Shown: positions 17,317 through 25,502, counted from the first letter of the stretch. The stretch is DNA of 64,000 bases from Clostridiales bacterium (GCA_012519845.1 JAAYPK010000073.1:1-64000); one strand, 5' to 3'. Numbers and translations: made by a program. The notes: generated from the sequence alone by a model not told the origin.

Positions 17317-18204
17317 TTGGATACAAAGTCCAAAGAAACAATGAAAGATTTTGAATTAGCAAAAGCATTGATAGGTGATAGTGTAACAGAAGAAGACTTA
17401 AAATATGTAGATTGCTATCCACATACTAAGGTGGGGTTATTTATTCCTAGTTTAGGACCATGTAATTATGCTAACAAACCCTTTCATAATCACCCATCTT
17501 ATATGTTTATTATTGTATTTTCAAAAGATGCCCTTAAAATAGAACCTTGTATTGAGATAAAGGAAAATCATTACTTTGCATTAGCTACATCTCCTAATAT
17601 TCCACATGAAGATGAGATATTAATGGATTATTATTGTATATTAATAAATAAGGAATATTTTGAAGAACAATATAAAATGTATACAAATGATAAACCAGAT
17701 TTTAAAATGAAGGAATTTGTCATATGTCACGATATTTTAAAAGCATTAAATACATTTGCTTTTGAACACAGTAAGAAAATGAAAAATGCTGATATAACAT
17801 TAGAGGCACAAACAACTATTATTACTCATTGGATTATAAGAAGTATTTTGGGACACAATTATGATATGAGGGCAATATCATCTAATTATGCAGTGGCACG
17901 AGCAGAACAGTATATAGAACAACATTATAGTGAGAACATAACTGTAAAGTATTTGGCCAAGCTTGTGAATATGTCTGTTTCAAGTTTTAATAGAATATTT
18001 AAAAAAGAAACTAAATTAACACCTATAGAATATTTAATAGAACTAAGAATAGAAAAGTCAAAGAAACTTCTTAGGAGAGAGGAACTTTCTATAACAGAGA
18101 TAGCAATACGTTGTGGATTTAATAGTAGTGCACATTTTTCATCTAGTTTTAGTAGGTTACTAAATACAACTCCTTCAAATTATAGAAAGTTTTATTGCAA
18201 TTAA
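17317..18204 (+). CDS. AraC-family transcriptional regulator
   Basis: 295 residues: an N-terminal cupin-like sensor domain (FHNHPSYMFIIVFS, with possible metal-binding His) and a C-terminal double HTH (VKYLAKLVNMSVSSFNRIF, EIAIRCGFNSSAHFSSSF). The start is TTG with AGGGGGG eight bases upstream; the next ATG is eight codons in. Located just upstream of a flavin-fold reductase-like gene, which may be its target. Confidence 0.85.
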   Translation: MDTKSKETMKDFELAKALIGDSVTEEDLKYVDCYPHTKVGLFIPSLGPCNYANKPFHNHPSYMFIIVFSKDALKIEPCIEIKENHYFALATSPNIPHEDEILMDYYCILINKEYFEEQYKMYTNDKPDFKMKEFVICHDILKALNTFAFEHSKKMKNADITLEAQTTIITHWIIRSILGHNYDMRAISSNYAVARAEQYIEQHYSENITVKYLAKLVNMSVSSFNRIFKKETKLTPIEYLIELRIEKSKKLLRREELSITEIAIRCGFNSSAHFSSSFSRLLNTTPSNYRKFYCN

Positions 18205-18316
18205 TTATTCTAATTGGTTGATTTTTGATAATATTTGATTTTATTTTGAAAGTAAATTCTTATTTAAAAATAATATAATAAATATATTATTTTACATATA
18301 AAGGAGAGAATACTAT

Positions 18317-18733
18317 ATGGTTAAAGAAGAGATATTTCAATTAATGAATGAAAATCCAGTATTTCATTTGGCAACTATGGAGGATGATCAACCAAGAGTT
18401 AGAGGGATGCTTTTATTTAAAGCTGATGAGGAAGGAATAATTTTTCATACAGCATCTACTAAAGATGTTTTTAAGCAGATTATGAAAAACCCTAAGGTGG
18501 AATTGTGCTTTCAAGGTAATGGAAGACAAGTAAGAGTTGCAGGAGTTTTAGAACTTGTTAATGATGAAAATTTAAGAAATGAAATTTTCAATCATCCTTC
18601 AAGGCAGTTTTTAAGAACTTGGAAAGAAAATGGAATTGACGTTTTACTTCAAATTTTTAGATTAAAAAACGGGACAGCAGTTGAATGGACTATGGAAACT
18701 AATTTTGCAGAAAAAAAGCCAATTGAATTATAA
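18317..18733 (+). CDS. Pyridoxamine 5'-phosphate oxidase-fold protein
   Basis: 138 residues of the split-barrel flavin-binding superfamily: VFHLATMEDDQPRVRGM at the start, then IIFHTASTKDVFKQI and VELCFQGNGRQVRV. Clostridial members of this small group are annotated as general-stress or FMN-binding proteins and are not true PdxH. Good AAAGGAG site. It precedes the WYL regulator by a short promoter-bearing gap. Confidence 0.82.
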   Translation: MVKEEIFQLMNENPVFHLATMEDDQPRVRGMLLFKADEEGIIFHTASTKDVFKQIMKNPKVELCFQGNGRQVRVAGVLELVNDENLRNEIFNHPSRQFLRTWKENGIDVLLQIFRLKNGTAVEWTMETNFAEKKPIEL

Positions 18734-18737
18734 AACT

Positions 18738-18765
18738 TGATATTGGTATATTGTACCAATATAAT
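18738..18765 (+). promoter_or_regulatory. Promoter with internal palindromic operator (WYL regulator)
   Basis: TTGATA and TATAAT lie 16 bases apart. Between them is a palindrome, ATTGGTA (18742-18748) / TACCAAT (18754-18760), reaching into the -10. The position suggests repression, probably autoregulation by the gene at 18782. Confidence 0.65.
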
Positions 18766-18781
18766 TATGTTGGGTGATGAT

Positions 18782-19678
18782 ATGCAAATTAACAGACTTT
18801 TTGAAATAATATATTTATTGTTAGAAAAAAAGAGTATTACTGCAAAAGATTTAGCAGAGAATTTTCAAGTATCCACTAGAACTATTTATAGAGATATTGA
18901 TGTATTATCTAGTGCTGGAATACCAGTTTATATGAGCAAAGGAAAAGGTGGAGGAATTTCTTTGTTACCTAATTTTGTTTTAAATAAAACTGTATTAACA
19001 GAAAAAGAAAAGGGTAATATTTTAGCTTCTTTAAAGGCTGTAAACTTAGTAAGTTTAGATGATAGGGATTCAGCTTTAGAGAAGCTTAGTAGTTTATTTG
19101 GTGACAATGAATATAATTGGATGGAAATAGATTTTTCTTCTTGGAGTAACCCAAAGGAAGAAAAGAGGATATTTAATAATATAAAAACTGCCATATTAGG
19201 GAAGAGGGTAGTTACCTTTAATTATAGTAGTGGAAAAGGAGAAAAAACAGAAAGAGAAATTGAACCATTAAAACTATGCTATAAAGGTGATAGTTGGTAT
19301 TTATATGGATATTGTTATCTTAGAGAAGAGTATCGTTTTTTTAAGTTAAGGAGAATTAAAAATTTAAACATTTTAGAAAAAGAATTTTCTAGAAAGGCTC
19401 CTATAGAAATATTTCATCAAGAAAACTCCTATGAGAAGGAATACTATAAATTAGTACTAAAAATTTCAAAGACAATGGAATATAGAATATTTGATGAATT
19501 TGATAATTATAAAAAATTACCGGATGGAAATTACATTGTTGAAACTTTATTTCCAAAGGGCCCTTGGATATTTTCATATATATTTTCTTATGGAGATGAA
19601 TGTGAAGTATTAGAGCCTGTAGAATTAAGACAAGAAGTAAAGAAAAAAATAAATAATATGATAAAAAAATATTTATAA
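18782..19678 (+). CDS. YafY/YobV-type HTH-WYL transcriptional regulator
   Basis: About 298 residues. N-terminal HTH_11 (LFEIIYLLLEKKSITAKDLA, then VSTRTIYRDIDVLSSAGIP), followed by a WYL domain (IEPLKLCYKGDSWYLYGYC with R/F residues EEYRFFKLRRI) and a C-terminal WCX extension. ATG 18782 follows GGGTGATGAT; upstream codons to 18737 overlap the promoter. The next gene encodes a GyrI-like effector-binding protein, the same pairing as yobV-yobU in Bacillus subtilis, so they probably work together in sensing a small compound. Confidence 0.87.
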   Translation: MQINRLFEIIYLLLEKKSITAKDLAENFQVSTRTIYRDIDVLSSAGIPVYMSKGKGGGISLLPNFVLNKTVLTEKEKGNILASLKAVNLVSLDDRDSALEKLSSLFGDNEYNWMEIDFSSWSNPKEEKRIFNNIKTAILGKRVVTFNYSSGKGEKTEREIEPLKLCYKGDSWYLYGYCYLREEYRFFKLRRIKNLNILEKEFSRKAPIEIFHQENSYEKEYYKLVLKISKTMEYRIFDEFDNYKKLPDGNYIVETLFPKGPWIFSYIFSYGDECEVLEPVELRQEVKKKINNMIKKYL

Positions 19679-19754
19679 TATGACATGCTGTTGTCCACTT
19701 AATAATTTATTATTAGTTTATAAGTTAATAAATTTAAATTGTGGAGGTTATGTT

Positions 19755-20195
19755 ATGAATTATGAAATTGTGGAATTAAAGGAAAAGAAAGTGGTAGGTG
19801 TTTCAGGAGTTACATCAAATAATGATCCTAATATGGGAAAGGTTATTGGAGGCTTATGGGAAAAATTATATAAGGAAAATATAATTTTAGAAATAAACAA
19901 TAAAGTAAATGATTATGCTATTGGTTTATATTCTGATTATGAAGGAGAAAGCTATACTGTAACTGTAGGCTGTGAAGTTTCTAAGGTTAATAATGATAAT
20001 CTAACTGCTAAAGTAATTCCAGCAGGGAGATATGCAAAATTTACAATACAAGGAAATATGATTACTGCTGTAGCAAATTCTTGGGAAGAAATATGGAAAT
20101 TAAACTTAGATAGAAGTTTTACTGGAGATTTTGAAGAATATTTAAGTAATGATTGTGAAAATGGAATAATTAATATTTATATAGCTCTAAAATAA
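19755..20195 (+). CDS. GyrI-like/effector-binding domain protein
   Basis: 146 residues of the GyrI-like small-molecule-binding fold, standing alone without HTH: the start MNYEIVELKEKKVVGVSG, the central YTVTVGCEVSK strand and the closing WEEIWKLNLDRSF...FEEY pattern with a Glu-rich end typical of PdrL/YobU proteins. ATG 19755 follows GGAGGT; an in-frame upstream start at 19680 lacks one. Lies downstream of the WYL regulator and is followed by a strong terminator. Some relatives hydrolyse or sequester drug-like compounds. Confidence 0.8.
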   Translation: MNYEIVELKEKKVVGVSGVTSNNDPNMGKVIGGLWEKLYKENIILEINNKVNDYAIGLYSDYEGESYTVTVGCEVSKVNNDNLTAKVIPAGRYAKFTIQGNMITAVANSWEEIWKLNLDRSFTGDFEEYLSNDCENGIINIYIALK

Positions 20196-20208
20196 TAATT
20201 AAGTATAA

Positions 20209-20254
20209 AAGTGCTGTAGATGGGATTACTATTCCTTCTACAGCACTTATTTTT
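20209..20254 (+). terminator. Intrinsic terminator
   Basis: Perfect 11-bp stem AAGTGCTGTAG / CTACAGCACTT with an 18-nt loop followed by ATTTTT; ends the WYL regulator/GyrI-like transcript. Confidence 0.85.
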
Positions 20255-20274
20255 AATGAATTATTAGGTCAAAA

Positions 20275-20429
20275 CCACTTATATGGAGAAGAGTGTTATA
20301 ATACCGTCAGATGTTACATTTAAGAGATTGCATGACACCATACAAATGGCTATGGATTGGTATATATTAAAGAATGAAATATTGAAAACTTGCTTAAAGT
20401 TAAAGAAAAATGAAGAATCTTTAACTTAA
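20275..20429 (+). pseudogene. Fragment of a plasmid pRiA4b ORF-3-like gene
   Basis: Two frames give IWRRV and then IIPSDVTFKRLHDTIQMAMD, the conserved N-terminal core of the pRiA4b ORF-3 family (IS1096-linked passenger proteins of unknown role). After about 25 more codons a stop ends the frame. The rest of the roughly 180-residue domain is absent. No other feature is seen between the terminator and the bile salt hydrolase gene. Confidence 0.65.
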
Positions 20430-20494
20430 TATGAGTATAAAGTCCAATTAACACACATAATAAAATTAAATATCATTAATTTTGAGGTGTGAAT

Positions 20495-21484
20495 ATGTGT
20501 ACAGCATTAAATATAGAATCAAATAAAGGTAATAATTTTTTTGGACGAAATATGGATTTGGCTTATAACTTTAATCAATCAATTATTATAATCCCAAAAT
20601 CTTATGAGTATGAAGACAAGGTTACAGGTAATATGATAAAGAATAATCGTGGAATACTTGGCATGGGGACTGTTATAGACAATCACCCTACAATAGCTGA
20701 TGGTATGAATGAAAATGGATTGGCTTGTGCAGGATTAAATTTTGCTGGATATGCTTATTTTGAAGATAAGCCAGTTCCAGGTAAAACAAATATTGCACCA
20801 TATGACTTTATTCAGTGGGTTTTATCTAATCATGATACTGTAGATGAAGTTAAAAGTAACATTAAAAATATAGAATTGGTGGATGTTCCAATTAATGAAA
20901 AGACACCTTGCCCAACTTTACATTGGATGATTAGTGATAAAACAGGAAAGTCAATTGTTGTTGAAAAAACAAAGAATAAATTTTCATTTTATGATAATAC
21001 TGTTGGTGTGTTAACTAATAATCCAACATTTGATTGGCATTTAACAAACTTAAATGAGTATATAAATCTAACTCCCAATTATCCAGAAGACACTATATGG
21101 AGTAATCAAAAGTTAAAACCTTTAGGTATTGGTGCTGGTAATTTGGGGATACCAGGAGACTTTGCATCAGTTTCTAGATTTGTGAGAATTGCATATATTA
21201 GAGCTAATATGCCTGAAATTGAGAATAATATAGAAGCGGTTACTCAATTTTTTCATATGCTTGATTATGTAAAGATGGTAAAAGGTGGGGTAATAATTCA
21301 AGAAGGATTAGAAGATTTAACATTATATTCTTCATGTATGGACCAAGAAAATTGTATTTATTATTATAAGACTTATGATAATAATAGGATAAATGCTATA
21401 GATATGAAAAAAGAACAGTTGATTGGAAGAGAAGTAAAAATATTTCCATATTTATCAACTCAAGATATAAATTATCAGAATTAA
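20495..21484 (+). CDS. cbh: Choloylglycine (bile salt) hydrolase
   Basis: 329 residues of the Ntn-hydrolase family. Cys2 becomes the N-terminal nucleophile after Met removal. The canonical active-site set is complete at the expected positions: Cys2, Arg18, Asp21, Asn82, Asn175 and Arg228. Similarity to the C. perfringens enzyme is high throughout (FGRNMDL, ADGMNENGL, NPTFDWHLTNLN). It deconjugates glycine or taurine from bile acids in the cytosol. ATG 20495 follows GAGGT; a GTG two codons earlier would hide the catalytic Cys and is rejected. Preference for penicillin V cannot be excluded but is less likely. Confidence 0.93.
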   Translation: MCTALNIESNKGNNFFGRNMDLAYNFNQSIIIIPKSYEYEDKVTGNMIKNNRGILGMGTVIDNHPTIADGMNENGLACAGLNFAGYAYFEDKPVPGKTNIAPYDFIQWVLSNHDTVDEVKSNIKNIELVDVPINEKTPCPTLHWMISDKTGKSIVVEKTKNKFSFYDNTVGVLTNNPTFDWHLTNLNEYINLTPNYPEDTIWSNQKLKPLGIGAGNLGIPGDFASVSRFVRIAYIRANMPEIENNIEAVTQFFHMLDYVKMVKGGVIIQEGLEDLTLYSSCMDQENCIYYYKTYDNNRINAIDMKKEQLIGREVKIFPYLSTQDINYQN

Positions 21485-21532
21485 TAATATGCATGATGTA
21501 ATTATATTCATAAAATAGAAATAAAAATTATA

Positions 21533-21560
21533 TTGAAATATGAATTAAAGGTGATATAAT
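21533..21560 (+). promoter_or_regulatory. Promoter of the 6S-like RNA
   Basis: TTGAAA and TATAAT with a 16-base spacer, placing a start near 21567, exactly at the 5' end of the structured RNA. Confidence 0.7.
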
Positions 21561-21566
21561 AATTTC

Positions 21567-21785
21567 ACAGACAACCTGAGATGTACGGAAAAGTAGCTTA
21601 TTATATTCAACCTACATTATGTTTACGGGATTTGTAATATGTTTATGGATATTGGACTTCAGAAATTTATAGTAGATAATTATAGTATTTATTATAGCGG
21701 AAGATAATAGAAGTAAATTGAGCAGAACCCACCTGCGAGAAGCAGGTTATGAATATATAAGTGAACGGCATGTTGGGATGTATTA
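21567..21785 (+). ncRNA. ssrS: 6S RNA (candidate)
   Basis: About 220 nt without a coding frame, between a good promoter and an intrinsic terminator. The ends pair in a long closing stem (ACAACCTGAGATGT near 21571 against GGCATGTTGGGATGT near 21767, two mismatches), and the 5' CCTGAGATGT resembles the conserved 5' part of 6S RNA. A local hairpin ACCTGC / GCAGGT lies in the 3' half. Length, closing stem and single-gene layout fit 6S RNA, which binds housekeeping RNA polymerase. Assigned by eye. Confidence 0.6.
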
Positions 21786-21801
21786 ATTTGAATATATATA
21801 G

Positions 21802-21838
21802 AAAAGCACTTACTTATTAAAAAGTAGGTGCTTTTATT
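21802..21838 (+). terminator. Terminator of the 6S-like RNA
   Basis: AAAAGCAC-TACTT pairs with AAGTA-GTGCTTTT around a short AT loop, followed by TTATTAT. Confidence 0.7.
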
Positions 21839-21873
21839 ATGTTTAAATTCATGGATGATTTAGTTTCATTGTA

Positions 21874-21919
21874 TTTACAATTATACTATTATTATGTACA
21901 ATAATAGTATAATTGTAAA
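21874..21919 (+). promoter_or_regulatory. 46-nt perfect palindrome in the abiEi promoter
   Basis: Two perfect 20-base arms (TTTACAATTATACTATTATT and its complement) flank ATGTAC. It ends 14 bases before the AbiEi start and contains -10-like sequences. AbiEi-type antitoxins autoregulate through inverted repeats, so this is the probable operator. It could also form a hairpin in the 5' leader. Confidence 0.75.
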
Positions 21920-21933
21920 AGGCGGTAATAAAA

Positions 21934-22524
21934 ATGGGTTGTTTAAAAGAACTTCAGGTTTTAATTGCGAAAAATAATGGATTGCTCCTAACAAAGGAAG
22001 TAACTAAAGCTGGTATACCCAGAGAATACATAATTAAACTGGTAAGGATGGGAGAATTGAAAAGGCTAGAAAGAGGAATATATACCAGTAATAATATTGA
22101 CGATAAATTATATCGTTTACAAACAAAGCATTCTAAATTAGTTTTTTCACATAGCACAGCATTATTTTTATATAAATTAATAGATGAGATATTACCTTAT
22201 GAAGTTACTGTTCCAGCCGGTTACAACTCACAAAATCTTAAAGAAAGTGGTATAATAGTTCATTCTGTAAAAAAAGAACTATATGATTTAGGAATATGTT
22301 ATGTAAAAAATCAATATGGTAGAGAAATTAAAACCTATGATATTGAACGTACCATTTGTGATATTTTAAAAAAGCGTAATCAAATAGATATATCAACTTT
22401 AACAAGAATATTAAAAGTTTATGGAAGTTGTAATAAGAAAGATTTTAATAAACTTATGAAGTATGCTGAGATTTTAAGAGTATCAAAGATTTTAAATATA
22501 TATTCCGGTTTTTTTGTAATTTAA
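21934..22524 (+). CDS. abiEi: AbiEi-type antitoxin (type IV), orphan
   Basis: 196 residues. N-terminal winged HTH (LTKEVTKAGIPREYIIKLVR, then GELKRLERGIYTS) and a C-terminal AbiEi domain (FSHSTALFLYKLIDE, YGREIKTYDIERTICDILKK). Known relatives repress their own operon and counter the nucleotidyltransferase toxin AbiEii. No toxin gene follows: the next gene is DUF1538 on the same strand after 37 bases. The C-terminus (NIYSGFFVI) departs from the usual ending, as though the operon end was lost. It may now act only as a DNA-binding protein. Confidence 0.8.
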   Translation: MGCLKELQVLIAKNNGLLLTKEVTKAGIPREYIIKLVRMGELKRLERGIYTSNNIDDKLYRLQTKHSKLVFSHSTALFLYKLIDEILPYEVTVPAGYNSQNLKESGIIVHSVKKELYDLGICYVKNQYGREIKTYDIERTICDILKKRNQIDISTLTRILKVYGSCNKKDFNKLMKYAEILRVSKILNIYSGFFVI

Positions 22525-22561
22525 ATAATTAATATAAAAAATAAATGAAAGGGAGTATGGG

Positions 22562-24079
22562 ATGATTGTAAGTTTATTAGAAAAATTAAAGGAATCTGCA
22601 TTAGCTGTTTTGCCAATAAGTGCAATAGTGTTTTTACTACATTTTACCATAGCACCAATGCCTTTAGGTACATTAGTTTTATTTATAACTGGTACTTTAT
22701 TGTTAATACTTGGAATGGGAGTATTTACTTTAGGGTCAGAAATGGCTATAATTCCAATGGGGGAGATAATAGGTTCAAAATTAGTTGAATCACGTAAATT
22801 GTTATTTTTAATATTTGGAAGTTTAATATTAGGAATCATTGTTACAATTGCTGAACCTGATTTACAGGTTTTGGCAAAACAGATACCATCTGTACCAGAT
22901 ATGGTTTTAGTAGGATCTGTTGCTATAGGGGTTGGTATATTTTTAGTTATCGCTTTACTACGTATTTTATTTAAAATTAGACTTTCATACATGTTAGTTG
23001 CTATGTATGGAGTAGTTTTTATAATTTCTATTTTCACATCACCAGATTACTTGCCTGTTGCTTTTGATTCAGGTGGAGTAACAACAGGACCAATCACAGT
23101 ACCTTTTATTCTTGCATTAGGAATGGGAGTTTCTACAGTTAATGGTGGGAAAAATGCAGAGGAAGATAGTTTTGGACTATGTGGATTATGCTCTATTGGA
23201 CCAATAATAGCTGTACTTATTATGGGAATGTTTTTTGATTCATCAGAGGTTAGCCATGGATTCCAGACAGCAAGCACTGTTAATAGCTTTAGAGAACTTA
23301 TAGTCTTATATAGAGATGGAATATTCCTATTTGCTAAGGAAGTTATACTTGCACTTCTACCTATAATGATTATCTTTACTATATATCAATTTTTGAAATT
23401 AAAATTACCAAAAAGAAAAATTATAAAAATTGCAGTGGGGATTATATATACAATTGTAGGATTAACTATATTTTTAACAGGAGTAAATATTGGATTTATG
23501 CCAGCAGGCACATATTTAGGTGAAAGTATTGCTTCGTTATCATATTATTGGGTGTTAGTACCTTTAAGTGTTATTATTGGGTTCTTTGTTGTTGCAGCAG
23601 AACCAGCAGTATATATACTTAATAAACAAGTTGAAGATATTACAAGTGGTGCTATATCTAAAAAAATGATGATGACTGGATTATCTATAGGAGTTGGAAT
23701 AGCTTTAGCACTTACGATGATACGTATTATAACCAGGATAAATATAATATTTTTCCTTTTACCAGGATATATAATATCATTAATATTAACTTTTTTTGTT
23801 CCTAATATTTTTAATGGTATAGCTTTCGATTCTGGTGGAGTAGCATCAGGAACTATGGCAGCAGTATTTTTATTACCTTTTGCTATAGGGGTATCCAATG
23901 CATTAGGAGGTAATGCTATGACAGATGCATTTGGCATAGTGGCTATGGTTGCTATGATGCCAATAGTAACTGTTCAATTAATGGGACTTTTATATAAAAT
24001 AAAAATGAATCGAGTTAATGATGTTGATAAGACAGAAGAAAATTGCGAAGAAGATGATGTTAATATAATTGAGTATTAA
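22562..24079 (+). CDS. DUF1538 family membrane protein
   Basis: 505 residues, about twelve membrane segments in two similar halves. Each half carries the family motifs: EPDLQVLAKQIP and EPAVYILNKQVEDI, and FDSGGVTTGPITVPFILALG and FDSGGVASGTMAAVFLLPFA. The duplication and the polar FDSGG motif within the membrane suggest a transporter, but no substrate is established. Good GGGAG site. The PII-like gene follows 16 bases later, and such paired membrane protein/PII arrangements usually mean direct allosteric control. Confidence 0.85.
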   Translation: MIVSLLEKLKESALAVLPISAIVFLLHFTIAPMPLGTLVLFITGTLLLILGMGVFTLGSEMAIIPMGEIIGSKLVESRKLLFLIFGSLILGIIVTIAEPDLQVLAKQIPSVPDMVLVGSVAIGVGIFLVIALLRILFKIRLSYMLVAMYGVVFIISIFTSPDYLPVAFDSGGVTTGPITVPFILALGMGVSTVNGGKNAEEDSFGLCGLCSIGPIIAVLIMGMFFDSSEVSHGFQTASTVNSFRELIVLYRDGIFLFAKEVILALLPIMIIFTIYQFLKLKLPKRKIIKIAVGIIYTIVGLTIFLTGVNIGFMPAGTYLGESIASLSYYWVLVPLSVIIGFFVVAAEPAVYILNKQVEDITSGAISKKMMMTGLSIGVGIALALTMIRIITRINIIFFLLPGYIISLILTFFVPNIFNGIAFDSGGVASGTMAAVFLLPFAIGVSNALGGNAMTDAFGIVAMVAMMPIVTVQLMGLLYKIKMNRVNDVDKTEENCEEDDVNIIEY

Positions 24080-24095
24080 GAAAGGAAGAATGAGT

Positions 24096-24797
24096 ATGGT
24101 TCAAAATACCAATGAAAATGTACCATTAGTGCTTATGATTACTATTATTAATAGGGGAAAAGATGAGGGAATAATAAAAATGTTTATTGATCATGGTGTT
24201 ACTTTTAATCTATTAAGCTTAGGTAAAGGCACTGCAAATTCAGTTGTTTTAGATTATTTAGGATTAGGAGAAACTGAAAAAGAAATATTATTTAGTACCA
24301 TGCCTTTAGAAATATCAAGAATTTTATTGAACAAGATAGATAAAGAAACTAATATGAAAAAACCTGGATGTGGTGTTGCATTTACATTACCTATAGGAAG
24401 TGTAGGTGGTTATAAGGCAGTAAAACAATTAAGTGGATTATCAGAGGTAGAAGGGGGAAAATGCATGGAACAATCTTTTGATCATGATTTAATTATAGCA
24501 ATTGCTAATAGAGGATTTTCAGATGATGTAATGGATGCGGCAAGATCAGCAAATGCAACTGGGGGGACTGTAATTAATGCAAGAGGTTTAGGTGCTAAAG
24601 AAGCAGAAAAGTTTTTTGGATTTACAATTCAGCCTGAGAAGGAATTGATTATGATTATAACTGAACATAAGTCTAGGCAATTTATAATGGAGTCTATTGC
24701 TAATAAAGCTGGGATTCAAACAGATGCTAAGGCAATTGTTTTCTCATTGCCAGTGAATGGTGTAATTGGCTTATCAGATGCAATAAAAAGAAACTAA
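24096..24797 (+). CDS. Tandem PII-like signalling protein
   Basis: About 234 residues with two PII-like (GlnB-type ferredoxin-fold) domains. The first runs from VPLVLMITIINRGKDEGI to GCGVAFTLPIGSVGGY, the second from FDHDLIIAIANRGFSDDVMD to AIVFSLPVNGVIGL. Canonical PII T-loop uridylation motifs are not evident. ATG 24096 best fits AAAGGA nine bases upstream; another ATG lies two codons earlier. Cotranscribed with the DUF1538 transporter-like gene and probably its ligand-sensing regulator. Confidence 0.75.
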   Translation: MVQNTNENVPLVLMITIINRGKDEGIIKMFIDHGVTFNLLSLGKGTANSVVLDYLGLGETEKEILFSTMPLEISRILLNKIDKETNMKKPGCGVAFTLPIGSVGGYKAVKQLSGLSEVEGGKCMEQSFDHDLIIAIANRGFSDDVMDAARSANATGGTVINARGLGAKEAEKFFGFTIQPEKELIMIITEHKSRQFIMESIANKAGIQTDAKAIVFSLPVNGVIGLSDAIKRN

Positions 24798-24816
24798 TAG
24801 AATACAAATATTAAAG

Positions 24817-24854
24817 TACCGTATTATTCAGAAGTGAATTTGCGGTATTTTTTT
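24817..24854 (+). terminator. Intrinsic terminator
   Basis: TACCG / CGGTA outer stem with an inner ATTCA / TGAAT hairpin followed by seven T; ends the DUF1538/PII-like transcript. Confidence 0.7.
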
Positions 24855-24914
24855 ATTAGAAATTAATTTGATTTAAATGGGTAAAATAGAATAAAAGATA
24901 AAAGAAATAAATTA

Positions 24915-24943
24915 TTGACTTAAATTGATAAAAATGGTAATAT
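24915..24943 (+). promoter_or_regulatory. Promoter of the secreted protein gene
   Basis: TTGACT and TAATAT with a 17-base spacer, 35 bases before the start at 24978. Confidence 0.55.
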
Positions 24944-24977
24944 AGTAAATGAAATCAAAGTAAAAGGGGAGATAAAT

Positions 24978-25484
24978 ATGTTAAAGAAAATTATTAAAAA
25001 AATAGTAGCATCTGCAGTACTAGGAGTTACACTAATTGCTCCAATTTCTGCATCAGCTTCAACTGGATCTATTGAAAACAGCAGCACCACAACTAATACT
25101 TATGTAGAAGACCAAAGTTTTATGAATTGTTATAATCGCTATATTGATAATGGTAAGTATGTATTTAACATAAGAGTAAAATCTGGTTATTTAAATGCCA
25201 TTAATATAAACGTATATGATTCATTAGGAACTTTATCTAATAGTTATAACTTTGGTTCTTTACAAAATACATATACAGTATCTGATATAAGATATAATGA
25301 TAATGGATATGATTACTTTACAGTAACTATGGATTATACTTACCCAGGAGCTCCAAAAGCTTATTGGTATGGAGCAGGAGTAAGATTATTCTATAATGGT
25401 TATTACAATGGTAATCATATAATGGCAACAAATGCATCTAATGGAAGCACTGTAGAAGGTGTTGGATATTTCTTATATAGATAG
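24978..25484 (+). CDS. Secreted protein of unknown function
   Basis: 168 residues with a clear signal peptide: KK-rich start, hydrophobic core VASAVLGVTLIAPI, and a likely cleavage after ASA near residue 27. The mature part is rich in Tyr, Asn and Gly and seems all-beta (YVFNIRVKSGYLNAININV, YFTVTMDYTYPGAPKAYWYG). No cell-wall anchor and no cysteine pair apart from MNCYNR. I recognise no family; an Ig-like or sandwich fold is a guess. It has its own promoter and terminator. Confidence 0.7.
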   Translation: MLKKIIKKIVASAVLGVTLIAPISASASTGSIENSSTTTNTYVEDQSFMNCYNRYIDNGKYVFNIRVKSGYLNAININVYDSLGTLSNSYNFGSLQNTYTVSDIRYNDNGYDYFTVTMDYTYPGAPKAYWYGAGVRLFYNGYYNGNHIMATNASNGSTVEGVGYFLYR

Positions 25485-25502
25485 TTTTGGTTATGCTAAA
25501 TT

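Noticed and set aside
20495..21484. Penicillin V acylase as the main name
   Set aside because: Active-site residues cannot separate the two, but overall resemblance to the C. perfringens bile salt hydrolase favours the latter.
22492..23937. Minus-strand ORFs opposite the DUF1538 gene (22492-23037, 23047-23277, 23545-23937)
   Set aside because: Proline-rich shadows of a hydrophobic gene on the other strand; no ribosome sites or domains.
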